From assembly GCF_002291145.1 (NCBI RefSeq), contig NZ_NTGE01000211.1, positions 62,001 to 126,000 of the forward strand: a DNA stretch of 64,000 nt. The letters are read 5' to 3'. The notes beneath the pieces are model-generated. The model did not search any database and was not told the DNA's origin. It saw only the letters and a list, made by a program, of their open reading frames with translations. Within the stretch, counting starts at the first letter, position 1. Each line of letters opens with the position of its first letter. A program made the position numbers and the translations under genes. Below, piece after piece: positions 24,747 to 33,448 of this stretch. The stretch is from Streptomyces sp. SA15. Its GTDB lineage: Bacteria > Actinomycetota > Actinomycetes > Streptomycetales > Streptomycetaceae.

Positions 24747-26680
24747 CGGACCGGCATCATCTGCTCGTGTACGGCGGGACGTTCGCCGCCGTGGGCGACA
24801 GCGGGGACATCAGCGGCGTACGGGGCGGCAGCTCCCCGGACGGGTTGTTCGTACGTGACGCCCGGCACCTGAGCCGGTGGCAGCTCACCGTCGACGGTGC
24901 CGTGCCGGAGGAGCTGTCGCCGGTCGCCGACGGGGACACCGCGCGCTGTGTACTCGTGCCGCGCGGCGGACGCAGCGAGCCGCCCGCGTACACCCTCTTC
25001 CGTGAACAGGCTGTCGGCGACGGCTCGTTCGTGGAGTCGCTGCGCGTGACCAGCAACCGTCCGGTGCCGACCACGGTCCGCCTCGCGGTCACCGCCGACG
25101 CCGACTTCACCGACCAGTTCGAACTGCGCTCCGACCACCGCACGTACGCGAAGATAGGAGCCACGCGCTCCCGCCACGTCCTCGACGACGGTGTGGAGTT
25201 CACCTACCAGCGCGGCGAGTGGCGCTCTTGTACGACCGTGAAGGCCGACCCCGCTCCGGACGGCGTCGAGGAGACCGGTACCGGTGCGCGCCGGCTCGTC
25301 TGGGCGCTGGATCTGGAGCCGCACGGGACGGCGGAGCTGACCTTGCGGGTCATGGCGCGGCCGCACGGCGACAAGCGGGCCCTGCGGGTGCCGCGCTCCC
25401 CCGCCGCCGTGAACGAACAACTCCTCTCCCTGGAGGGCGAGTACGTGGAGGGCGTGGCCTTCCCGACCGGCTGGCCGGAGCTGGCCGCGGCCTGTGCGCG
25501 CGGCCTCGCCGACCTGGCCTCGCTCCAGGTGCCGGCGACCGGGCCTGACGGCGAGGAGCTGCGGGTACCCGCCGCCGGGGCGCCGTGGTTCCTGACCCTG
25601 CTGGGCCGGGACGCCCTGCTCACCTCGCTGTTCGCGCTCCCCTACCGGCCGCGCCTGGCCGCCGCCACGCTCCCCGCGCTCGCCGCGACGCAGGCGACGG
25701 AGACCGGCGTCGACTCGGTCGCCCAGCCGGGCAAGATCGTGCACGAGGTACGGCACGGGGAGCTGGCGCACTTCGGGCAGGTGCCGTACGGGCGGTATTA
25801 CGGCTCGGTCGACGCCACCCCACTCTTCCTCGTCCTGCTCGGCGCGTACGTGGAGCAGACCGGCGATGTGGCGATGGCCCGGCGCCTGGAGTCCCACGCC
25901 CGCGCGGCGATCGGCTGGATGCTGGACCACGGCGGGCTGACCTCGCGCGGCTATCTGGTCTACCGCGCCGACCAGGGCGGCCTGGCCAACCAGAACTGGA
26001 AGGACTCCCCCGGCGCCATCTGCTCGGCCGACGGCACGCGGCCGACCGGGCCGGTGATGGCGGCGGGGGCGCAGGGGTACGCGTACGACGCGCTGCGCCG
26101 CACGGCGTGGTTGGCGCGTACGGCGTGGGACGACCAGAAGTACGCGGCCCTGCTGGAACAGGCGGCCGGCGATCTGCGCGACCGCTTCCAGCGGGACTTC
26201 TGGATGCCGGAGCACTCCTTCCCCGCGCTCGCGCTGGACGGGGAGGGCCGCCAGGTGGACGCGCTGGCCTCCGACGCCGGGCATCTGCTGTGGTCGGGGC
26301 TGCTGGACAAGGAGTACGGCGAGCTGGTCGGCCGGCGGTTGCTGGAACCGGACTTCTTCTCCGGGTGGGGCGTCCGTACGCTGGCGGCCGGGCAACCGGC
26401 GTACCACCCCCTCTCGTACCACCGCGGTTCGGTGTGGCCGCACGACAACGCGCTGATCACGCTGGGACTGGCCCGTTACGGCCTGCACGACGAGGCCCGC
26501 TCGGTCGCGCACGCCCTGGTCGACGCGGCGACGGCGACCGGCCATCGGCTGCCGGAGGTCCTCGCGGGGTACGGCCGGGACAGCCACGCGGAGCCGGTGC
26601 CGTATCCGCACGCGTGCGTACGGGAGTCCCGTTCGGCGTCGGCGCCCTTGGCGCTGCTGACGGCGGTCGGGGGTGCGTAG
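24743..26680 (+). CDS. amylo-alpha-1,6-glucosidase-like glycogen debranching protein
   Basis: A 645-residue protein. The N-terminal beta-sandwich (GDE_N_bis; SSPDGLFVRDARHLSRWQL near residues 32-50) precedes an (alpha/alpha)6 barrel with LLGRDALLTSLFALPY (near 285) and YHRGSVWPHDNALI (near 560), matching bacterial debranching/amylo-alpha-1,6-glucosidase proteins. Together with the upstream MGH1-like enzyme, to which it is translationally coupled, it would hydrolyse an alpha-glucan or glucoside under ROK control. Start ATG behind GGAGGGGA. Exact substrate not proven. Confidence 0.87.
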   Translation: MTDRHHLLVYGGTFAAVGDSGDISGVRGGSSPDGLFVRDARHLSRWQLTVDGAVPEELSPVADGDTARCVLVPRGGRSEPPAYTLFREQAVGDGSFVESLRVTSNRPVPTTVRLAVTADADFTDQFELRSDHRTYAKIGATRSRHVLDDGVEFTYQRGEWRSCTTVKADPAPDGVEETGTGARRLVWALDLEPHGTAELTLRVMARPHGDKRALRVPRSPAAVNEQLLSLEGEYVEGVAFPTGWPELAAACARGLADLASLQVPATGPDGEELRVPAAGAPWFLTLLGRDALLTSLFALPYRPRLAAATLPALAATQATETGVDSVAQPGKIVHEVRHGELAHFGQVPYGRYYGSVDATPLFLVLLGAYVEQTGDVAMARRLESHARAAIGWMLDHGGLTSRGYLVYRADQGGLANQNWKDSPGAICSADGTRPTGPVMAAGAQGYAYDALRRTAWLARTAWDDQKYAALLEQAAGDLRDRFQRDFWMPEHSFPALALDGEGRQVDALASDAGHLLWSGLLDKEYGELVGRRLLEPDFFSGWGVRTLAAGQPAYHPLSYHRGSVWPHDNALITLGLARYGLHDEARSVAHALVDAATATGHRLPEVLAGYGRDSHAEPVPYPHACVRESRSASAPLALLTAVGGA

Positions 26681-26682
26681 CC

Positions 26683-26718
26683 GGGTGATCAGCGGGGTGA
26701 TCAGCGGGATGATTGGCG
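26683..26718. repeat. 12-bp tandem repeat after the glucosidase gene
   Basis: GGGTGATCAGCG twice (26683-26694, 26695-26706) and a degenerate third copy GGATGATTGGCG, starting two bases after the stop codon; a weaker echo continues to about 26745. Confidence 0.85.
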
Positions 26719-26859
26719 AGGCGTTTGCCGGGTGTTTGCCGAGGAGTGGGCAAAAGGGCTGAACACCGGACGGAGGCGAACCGTACGGGACTATGGCGGA
26801 TCCGATCCCCTCACATCGGATCCGCCGCTCCACCGGGCTTCGTACGGAAGGACCTTCGG

Positions 26860-28791
26860 GTGCCTGTCTTCACGCGCTTCCATCGGCCGACGGACACGAC
26901 CGACGACACTACGTCTGTCATGACGCCAACCGAGGAGCAAACAGAGGTGCCGACGGAAGCCGTATCGGAGGAGAGGCCCGAAGGGGCGGTGCCTGACGAG
27001 GGAACCGAGCCGGGGGCGCCCGCCGGGGAGGCTGAGGCCCAACCACCCGCAGCCGCTCAACCAGCCGAAACCGCCGAAACCGCCGAAGACAACACCCCCT
27101 CCCACCCCACCCCCAGATCCCGCCTCGCCCACTGGCGCGCCTGGCGGACCCGTTACCCCATGGCCGCCCGCACCCTCTACTGGACCACCACCGCCCTGGC
27201 CGTCCTCCTCGTCTTCGGGGCGTTGTTGCTGCCCAACACCCTTGTCGCGCTGCAGACCAACCGGTTCACGCGGTTGCCGGCGGAGGCGATCGTGGGGGCT
27301 GCCCTGTTGATCGCGTTGCCGCGGCGGGTGCGGTTGGGGGTGGCGGCGTTGTTCGGGGTGGTGCTCGGGGCGTTGACCGTGGTGAATGTGCTCGACATGG
27401 GGTTTACCGAGTATCTCGGCCGGGGCTTCAATCTCGTCCTCGACTGGGGGTTGTTGGACGACGCCCAAGCGTATGTCGAGGATTCCATGGGCCGGGCGAT
27501 GGCCGTCGGCGCCACCATCGGCGCGGGCCTCCTCATCGTCCTGCTGCTCGTCGTCATGGCTCTCGCGACCGTCCGGCTCAGCAACCTGCTCGTTCGCGAC
27601 ACCCAGGTCTCCACCCGCGCCACCCTGATCGCCGGCACCGTCTGGATCACCTGCTCCACCCTCGGTCTCCAGTACAACGGCATGCCGATCGCCTCCAACC
27701 GCGCCGCCGGCGCGCTGGAGTCCCAGGCCCGGCGGGTGCAGGACACCCTCCGGGACGAGGCCGCCTTCGCGAGGGAGGCCAAGGCCGACACCTTCGGCAA
27801 CACCCCGGCCGCCCAGCTCGTCCCCGACCTGCGCGGCAAGGACGTGCTGTTCACCTTCATCGAGAGCTACGGCCGCAGCGCGATCGAGGACCCGGACATC
27901 GCTCCCGGCGTCAACCAGACCCTCGACGTCAGCAACAAGGCCCTGGAGAAGGCCGGTTTCCACGCCAAGAGCGGCTGGCTGACGTCGGCGACGTTCGGCG
28001 GCAGCAGCTGGCTCGGCCACTCCACCACCATGTCCGGCCTGTGGATCGACAACCAGCAGCGCTACCGCACGGTGACCGCCGGCGACCACCTCACCCTCAC
28101 CAAGGTCTTCCAGAAGACCGGCGCCTGGGACACGGTCGGCGTCATGCCGGGCGTGCAGAAGGGCTGGCCGGAGCAGAAGTGGTACGGCCTCGACAAGCTC
28201 TACGACGCCTTCGACCTGGGCTACCGGGGGCCGAAGTTCAGCTGGTCGACCATGCCGGACCAGTACGCGCTGGAGGCCTTCCAGCGCCAGGTGCACGGCA
28301 AGAAGCGCGACAAGCCGCTGATGGCTGAGGTCATCCTGACGTCCAGTCATCAGCCCTGGGCGCCGATCCCGAAGATGGTCGGCTGGGACGAGCTCGGCGA
28401 CGGCTCGATCTTCGGGCCCATCGCGAAGGCCGGCCTCAACTCCTCGGACGTCCTCACCGACTCAGATCTCTCCAAGCAGGAGTACGGCAAGTCCATCAGT
28501 TACTCCGTCACCAGCCTCACCCAGTGGATGGAGCGCTACGGCACCGACGACACCGTCCTCGTCTTCCTCGGCGACCACCAGCCCATCACCCGGGTCAGCG
28601 GCAACAACGCCAGCCGTGACGTGCCCGTCTCGATCGTCGCCAAGGACCCGAAGGTCCTCGACAAGGTCGCGGACTGGAACTGGACGGACGGCATCAAGCC
28701 CGCCACCGACGCCCCGGTGTGGAAGATGAGTTCGTTCCGCGACCGATTCCTGACGGCGTACGGCTCGACGCCCCATCCGTCCAAGGACTGA
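26860..28791 (+). CDS. LTA-synthase-like membrane sulfatase
   Basis: A 643-residue protein with a Glu/Pro-rich cytoplasmic N-terminus (1-100), about four or five transmembrane segments (115-300) and a C-terminal alkaline-phosphatase-superfamily domain outside. The latter shows DVLFTFIESYGRSAI (nucleophile region, near 330), TMSGLW, and FLGDHQP (metal-binding, near 570), as in lipoteichoic acid synthases and phosphoglycerol transferases. It probably adds a phosphoglycerol-like group to a cell-surface polymer. GTG start chosen for GGAAGGAC upstream. Codons at 27240-27480 include unusually many TTG and GGG. Confidence 0.85.
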   Translation: MPVFTRFHRPTDTTDDTTSVMTPTEEQTEVPTEAVSEERPEGAVPDEGTEPGAPAGEAEAQPPAAAQPAETAETAEDNTPSHPTPRSRLAHWRAWRTRYPMAARTLYWTTTALAVLLVFGALLLPNTLVALQTNRFTRLPAEAIVGAALLIALPRRVRLGVAALFGVVLGALTVVNVLDMGFTEYLGRGFNLVLDWGLLDDAQAYVEDSMGRAMAVGATIGAGLLIVLLLVVMALATVRLSNLLVRDTQVSTRATLIAGTVWITCSTLGLQYNGMPIASNRAAGALESQARRVQDTLRDEAAFAREAKADTFGNTPAAQLVPDLRGKDVLFTFIESYGRSAIEDPDIAPGVNQTLDVSNKALEKAGFHAKSGWLTSATFGGSSWLGHSTTMSGLWIDNQQRYRTVTAGDHLTLTKVFQKTGAWDTVGVMPGVQKGWPEQKWYGLDKLYDAFDLGYRGPKFSWSTMPDQYALEAFQRQVHGKKRDKPLMAEVILTSSHQPWAPIPKMVGWDELGDGSIFGPIAKAGLNSSDVLTDSDLSKQEYGKSISYSVTSLTQWMERYGTDDTVLVFLGDHQPITRVSGNNASRDVPVSIVAKDPKVLDKVADWNWTDGIKPATDAPVWKMSSFRDRFLTAYGSTPHPSKD

Positions 28792-28809
28792 CTGACCCTT
28801 TTTACGGAT

Positions 28810-29943
28810 TCAGCCCCCGGACGTGTCCAGCTCCGCGTCCTCGCTCACGCCCACACAGTCGTAAGGGTCCTTCAGCCAGCCGTCCGGCAGCACCACCCGG
28901 TTGTTGCCGGACGTACGGCCGCGGGGCCCGTCGGCGCCGGCGGGCCAGGGCTGGTCGAGGTCCAACTCGTCCAGCCCGCCGCGGAGTTCCTCCAGTGAGG
29001 AGGTGATGGCGAGCCGCTTGCGCATCTCGCTGCCGACCGCGAAGCCCTTCAGGTACCAGGCCACGTGCTTGCGGAAGTCGATGACCCCGCGCGCCTCGTC
29101 GCCGATCCACTCGCCGAGCAGGCCGGCGTGGCGGACCATGACGTCGGCGACCTCCCGCAGCGACGGCTCACGGAAGTCCTGGTGGCGCCCTTCGAACGCC
29201 GCCACCAGATCCGCGAACAGCCACGGCCGCCCCAGGCACCCGCGCCCGACGACCACCCCGTCGCACCCGGTCTCCCGCACCATCCGCAGCGCGTCCTGAG
29301 CCGACCAGATGTCCCCGTTGCCGAGCACGGGAATCTCCGGCACGTGCTCCTTCAGCCGGGCGATGGCGTCCCAGTCGGCCGTGCCGCCGTAGTGCTGGGC
29401 GGCGGTACGGCCGTGCAGGGCGATGGCGGTCACGCCCTCCTCGACGGCGATCCGCCCGGCGTCCAGGTACGTGATGTGGTCGTCGTCGATGCCCTTGCGC
29501 ATCTTCATGGTCACAGGCAGGTCCCCGGCCCCGCTGACCGCCTCCCGCAGGATCGCCCGCAGCAGGTTCCGCTTGTACGGCAGCGCCGAGCCGCCGCCCT
29601 TCCGCGTCACCTTCGGGACCGGGCAGCCGAAGTTCAGGTCGATGTGGTCGGCCAGGTCCTCCTCCGCGATCATGCGGACGGCCTTGCCGACGGTCGCCGG
29701 GTCGACGCCGTACAGCTGGATCGAACGCGGCTTCTCGGTCGCGTCGAAGTGGATGAGCTGCATGGTCTTCTCGTTGCGCTCGACCAGCGCCCGGGTCGTG
29801 ATCATCTCGCTCACGAACAGGCCCTTGCCACCGCTGAACCCTCGGCACAGGGTGCGGAAGGGCGCGTTGGTGATCCCGGCCATGGGGGCCAGGACGACGG
29901 GCGGCTGGACGGGGTGCGGACCGATCTGCAGGGGCGTGGACAT
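28810..29943 (-). CDS. dusB: tRNA-dihydrouridine synthase DusB
   Basis: A 377-residue flavoenzyme with the Dus TIM barrel. LAPMAGITNAPFR binds FMN near residue 20; LNFGCPVPKVTRKGGG holds the catalytic Cys near 110; VGRGCLGRPWLF is the second FMN phosphate region. The C-terminal helical domain recognises tRNA. It reduces uridines in the D-loop using NADPH. The ATG at 29943 with GGAGGA just upstream is preferred over longer frames. It is divergent from the MFS exporter. Confidence 0.95.
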   Translation of the reverse strand: MSTPLQIGPHPVQPPVVLAPMAGITNAPFRTLCRGFSGGKGLFVSEMITTRALVERNEKTMQLIHFDATEKPRSIQLYGVDPATVGKAVRMIAEEDLADHIDLNFGCPVPKVTRKGGGSALPYKRNLLRAILREAVSGAGDLPVTMKMRKGIDDDHITYLDAGRIAVEEGVTAIALHGRTAAQHYGGTADWDAIARLKEHVPEIPVLGNGDIWSAQDALRMVRETGCDGVVVGRGCLGRPWLFADLVAAFEGRHQDFREPSLREVADVMVRHAGLLGEWIGDEARGVIDFRKHVAWYLKGFAVGSEMRKRLAITSSLEELRGGLDELDLDQPWPAGADGPRGRTSGNNRVVLPDGWLKDPYDCVGVSEDAELDTSGG

Positions 29944-29984
29944 TCCTCCATTGTGCCGCGCGATGACCTGGCAAAATTCATTAG

Positions 29985-30014
29985 TTAGACGCACTATCGA
30001 AATCGGCGTACGAT
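29985..30014 (+). promoter_or_regulatory. leaderless promoter of the MFS exporter
   Basis: TTAGAC (29985-29990) and TACGAT (30009-30014) with 18-bp spacing put transcription start at about 30021-30022, the A of the ATG reading MPELSQ. There is no ribosome binding site, so the mRNA is probably leaderless. Confidence 0.5.
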
Positions 30015-30021
30015 GGAGCGC

Positions 30022-31467
30022 ATGCCCGAGCTCAGCCAACGCCGACGCATGCTGGTGCTCGCGATCTGCTGTATGAGCCTGCTGATCGTGAGCCTGGACA
30101 ACACCGTCCTCAACGTGGCCCTGCCGTCCATGCAGCGCGAATTACACGCGAGTACGTCCGGCCTGCAGTGGACGATCGACGCGTACACGCTCGTACTGGC
30201 CTCCCTGCTGATGCTCGCCGGATCCACGGCCGACCGGATCGGCCGCAAGCGCGTCTTCATGGCCGGCCTGATCGTCTTCACGATCGGCTCGGCGCTGTGC
30301 TCCGTCGCCCCGAACCTGGATGCGCTGGTCGCCTTCCGGATGGTGCAGGCGGTGGGCGGTTCGATGCTCAACCCGGTCGCCATGTCGATCATCACCAACA
30401 CCTTCACCGACCCCCGCGAGCGGGCCCGGGCGATCGGGGCGTGGGGTGCGGTGGTCGGCATCTCGATGGCGGCCGGGCCGCTGGTCGGCGGGCTGCTCGT
30501 GGAGTCGGTCGGCTGGCGGTCGATCTTCTGGATCAACCTGCCGGTGGGGCTGGCCGCGCTCGTGCTCACCCTGCGGTACGTTCCCGAGTCCCGTGCGCCC
30601 GAGGCTCGGCGCCCCGACCCGGTCGGGCAGGTCCTGGTGATCGCGCTGTTCGGCTCACTGACGTACGCGATCATCGAGGCGCCGAACTCGGGCGTCGTCG
30701 CGGTGCTGCCGTTCGCCCTGCTCGCCCTGGCCGCGCTGGCCGGCCTGCTCCGGTACGAGCCTCGGCGTGCCGACCCCCTCATCGACCTGCGGTTCTTCCG
30801 CTCGGCGCCGTTCAGTGGGGCCACGGTGATCGCGGTGAGCTCTTTCGCGGCGCTGGGTGGCTTCCTGTTCCTGTCGACGCTGTACCTGCAGAACGTACGG
30901 GGGCTCGACGCCCTGCACGCGGGGCTGTGGATGCTGCCGATGGCCGTCCCGACGTTCCTGTGCGCGCCGTTGTCCGGCCGCCTGGTCGGCACCCTCGGAC
31001 CGCGCGTGCCGCTGCTGGTCGCGGGCGTCGCGATGACCGCGAGCGCCGTGCTCTTCGCCGCCTTCGAGGCCGAGACGTCGAACGTCACGCTGTTCATCGG
31101 GTACGTCCTGTTCGGCGTCGGCTTCGGATTCGTCAACGCGCCGATCACCAACACGGCGGTCTCCGGGATGCCGCGCAGCCAGGCCGGGGTGGCCGCGGCC
31201 GTCGCCTCCACCAGCCGGCAGCTGGGGCAGACCCTCGGCGTCGCGGTGATCGGGGCGGTGCTGGCGGCGGGGTTGGGGGCGTCGTCGTACCGGGACGTCT
31301 TCGTTTCCGCCGCCGCGCCGGGGTGGTGGATCCTCGTCGGGTGCGGTGTCGCGGTGCTCGTCCTGGGCGTCCTGACGAGCGGGCGCTGGGCCCGGCGGAC
31401 GGCGGAGCGGACGGCCGAGCGACTGGAGTCGGTGGAGGTGCGGGACGCCGCGGGCGTCCGCGTGTGA
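30022..31467 (+). CDS. DHA2-type MFS drug exporter (EmrB/QacA)
   Basis: A 481-residue transporter with 14 predicted transmembrane helices. LDNTVLNVALPSM in helix 1 is the DHA2 motif D1, AGSTADRIGRKRVF the loop 2-3 motif A, and GAVVGISMAAGPLVGGLL the antiporter motif C. These proteins export drugs or metabolites against protons. The start at 30022 fits the leaderless promoter; a second ATG at 30013 would overlap the -10 box. No dedicated regulator is adjacent. Confidence 0.9.
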   Translation: MPELSQRRRMLVLAICCMSLLIVSLDNTVLNVALPSMQRELHASTSGLQWTIDAYTLVLASLLMLAGSTADRIGRKRVFMAGLIVFTIGSALCSVAPNLDALVAFRMVQAVGGSMLNPVAMSIITNTFTDPRERARAIGAWGAVVGISMAAGPLVGGLLVESVGWRSIFWINLPVGLAALVLTLRYVPESRAPEARRPDPVGQVLVIALFGSLTYAIIEAPNSGVVAVLPFALLALAALAGLLRYEPRRADPLIDLRFFRSAPFSGATVIAVSSFAALGGFLFLSTLYLQNVRGLDALHAGLWMLPMAVPTFLCAPLSGRLVGTLGPRVPLLVAGVAMTASAVLFAAFEAETSNVTLFIGYVLFGVGFGFVNAPITNTAVSGMPRSQAGVAAAVASTSRQLGQTLGVAVIGAVLAAGLGASSYRDVFVSAAAPGWWILVGCGVAVLVLGVLTSGRWARRTAERTAERLESVEVRDAAGVRV

Positions 31468-31494
31468 CCGCCATAGCTGTGGTCTGGAGCGAAG

Positions 31495-32433
31495 TCAGCC
31501 CCTCCGGTCAGTCGTCCGTGGCCGGCGAGCCTCCTTCACCTCGCGGGTGAGTGCCCAGGCGTCCGCCACCGGACCCACGTGGGCCAGCTTGTCGGGGTTG
31601 CTCACCGAGCGGATCATCTGGATCCGCCCGTCGAGTACGTCGAGCGTGAAGGTGTTGATCACCTTGCCGTCCCGGTCACGGAGGATCGCGCCCGGCTGGC
31701 CGTTCACCTCGCGTGGCTCGAACTCCACCCCGATCCGGACGACCGAGGGGAAGACCGAGGCAAGCAACCGGGCCACCTTCTCGGCGCCGATGATGTCCCT
31801 GGCCAGCTGCGGGACCTTGCCGCCGCCGTCCCCGACCAGCTGGACGTCGGCGGCGAGCAGTTCCCGCAGGCCCTCGACGTCGCCCTCCCGGAGCGCGTCG
31901 AAGAAGCGCGCCGCCAGTTCCTCCCGCTCCCGGCGGTCCGCCTCGAACCGAGGGCGCCCCGCGTCCATGTGGCGCCGCGCCCGCACCGCGAGCTGGCGGC
32001 ACGCCGCCTCCGACCTGCCCACCGCCGACGCGACCTCGGGGAAGCCGAACCCGAACACCTCCCGCAGCACGAAGACCGCCCGCTCGAGCGGGCTGAGGCG
32101 CTCGAGCAGCAACAGGGCCGCCATCGACAACGAGTCGGCGAGCTCCGCCGAGCGCTCCGGGTCCTCGTAGGGGTCGGTCAGCAGTGGCTCGGGGAGCCAC
32201 TGCCCGACGTACTCCTCCCGCCGCACGCGGGCCGACCGCAGCACGTCGATCGAGATCCGGGTGACCACGGCCGAGAGGAACGCCTTGGTCGACGTGGGTT
32301 GTGTCGCGGAGGCCGTGTAGCGCAGCCAGGTCTCCTGGACCGCGTCCTCCGCCTCGCCCACGCTGCCGAGGATCCGGTAGGCGATCGAGAACAGCAGCGG
32401 CCGTAGCTCCTCGAAGTCCTCGGTGCGGGTCAC
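31495..32433 (-). CDS. ECF41-family RNA polymerase sigma factor
   Basis: A 312-residue ECF sigma factor (SigJ-like). Region 2 is at residues 5-70 (LLFSIAYRILGSVGEAEDAVQ), region 4 at 110-165 (LSPLERAVFVLREVFGF). A SnoaL-like C-terminal extension follows. All three short motifs that define ECF41 are visible: WLPEP in the sigma linker (near 85), DGGGK (near 215) and NPDKL (near 285). In this group the extension acts as a built-in regulator in place of an anti-sigma factor. Its GTG start overlaps the stop of the preceding epimerase gene by four bases and has AAGGAGGAG upstream. Together with the promoter at 33392-33419 this is a complete ECF41 unit. Confidence 0.95.
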   Translation of the reverse strand: MTRTEDFEELRPLLFSIAYRILGSVGEAEDAVQETWLRYTASATQPTSTKAFLSAVVTRISIDVLRSARVRREEYVGQWLPEPLLTDPYEDPERSAELADSLSMAALLLLERLSPLERAVFVLREVFGFGFPEVASAVGRSEAACRQLAVRARRHMDAGRPRFEADRREREELAARFFDALREGDVEGLRELLAADVQLVGDGGGKVPQLARDIIGAEKVARLLASVFPSVVRIGVEFEPREVNGQPGAILRDRDGKVINTFTLDVLDGRIQMIRSVSNPDKLAHVGPVADAWALTREVKEARRPRTTDRRG

Positions 32434-33344
32434 GCAAGCTCCTCCTTGAAGCCCTGGCGCCACGAGGGATAACGCAGCTCCCAGCCGAGCTCGCGCTTGG
32501 CCTTGGCGTTGGAGAAGCCGCGGCCCTCCGTCATCAGGGTCACCGCGAACTCCCCGGCCAGCAGCCTGGCCAGCCATCTGGGAACCCGCATCGGCCGCTT
32601 CGCCCCCGCGCACTCGGCCAGATACGGCAGCCAGTCGCGGACCTGGGCGGGCTCGTCGTCGACGATGTTGAACACGCCCCTCGCCTGTTTCTCCAGGACC
32701 AGTACGGTGGCGCTCGCCGCGTCGTCGAGGTGCACCCACGAGTTCCAGCCGGTGCCGTCCCCGACGAGGGGGAACTTCCGCTTGCGCACGAACTCGACCA
32801 CATCGTCACTGGCGCCCGGCCCGTAGAACCCGCCGTATCGCAGGACCGTGCCGCCGGCCTTGGGCACCACGTCCTGGATGTGCAGGACACCCGCCGAGAG
32901 CCTGCGCGCCATGGTCCCCGTGCCCGGGTCGATCGGGTCCTCCTCGGTCAGCAGCCCTGCGCCGGGCCCGTAGCTCTGCGCGAAGCTCTGCACGACGACG
33001 TGGGGTACGCCGGTCGCCTGGGCGGCGGCCAGCAGGTGGTCCGTACCCTCGATGCGCAGCCGGTTGGTGGTGGCGAAAGTCCGGTCGGGGTGCCGCATGT
33101 CGGCCTTGCCGGAGATCGCGGTCATCTCATGCACGATCGCGTCCGGCCGGGCCGCGGCCACCGCCTCACCGACCGACATGGCGTCCAGCCCGTCCATCAC
33201 GACGGCCTCCGCGCCCAGCTGTTTCAGCAGGCCCGTCTTGGCCGCGCTCCTCGTCGTAGCCGTCACCTGGTGGCCTCTGGCCACGAGCTGCGGCACCAGC
33301 CGCCTCCCGATGGCCCCGGTTCCGCCTGCCACGAACACCCGCAC
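32430..33344 (-). CDS. NAD(P)-dependent epimerase/oxidoreductase, ECF41 partner
   Basis: A 304-residue extended SDR of the NAD-dependent epimerase type: GGTGAIGRRLVPQL at the N-terminus, SFAQSYGPG in place of the usual catalytic YXXXK region, and GFYGPGASDDVV near residue 160. ECF41 sigma genes are regularly linked to such carboxymuconolactone decarboxylase / oxidoreductase / epimerase (COE) genes, which are their main targets. It is the first gene of a two-gene operon with the sigma factor. The GTG at 33344 follows GAGGTGAGG; another GTG two codons later or three codons earlier is possible. Confidence 0.88.
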   Translation of the reverse strand: MRVFVAGGTGAIGRRLVPQLVARGHQVTATTRSAAKTGLLKQLGAEAVVMDGLDAMSVGEAVAAARPDAIVHEMTAISGKADMRHPDRTFATTNRLRIEGTDHLLAAAQATGVPHVVVQSFAQSYGPGAGLLTEEDPIDPGTGTMARRLSAGVLHIQDVVPKAGGTVLRYGGFYGPGASDDVVEFVRKRKFPLVGDGTGWNSWVHLDDAASATVLVLEKQARGVFNIVDDEPAQVRDWLPYLAECAGAKRPMRVPRWLARLLAGEFAVTLMTEGRGFSNAKAKRELGWELRYPSWRQGFKEELA

Positions 33345-33391
33345 AACCCTCACCTCACTGATTCGATTCCGGAACTGCCTCTCATCACGGA

Positions 33392-33419
33392 GACGAGACA
33401 GCCCCGGACTTCTGTGACA
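33392..33419 (-). promoter_or_regulatory. ECF41-type promoter
   Basis: On the minus strand TGTCACA (33419-33413), exactly 17 bases, then CGTC (33395-33392). This is the published ECF41 -35/-10 consensus with its usual spacing. It sits about 48 bases upstream of the COE gene start and points into the COE-sigma operon, implying autoregulation. Confidence 0.9.
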
Positions 33420-33448
33420 TGGGGATGGGAAAAGAACAGTCGGCAGAA

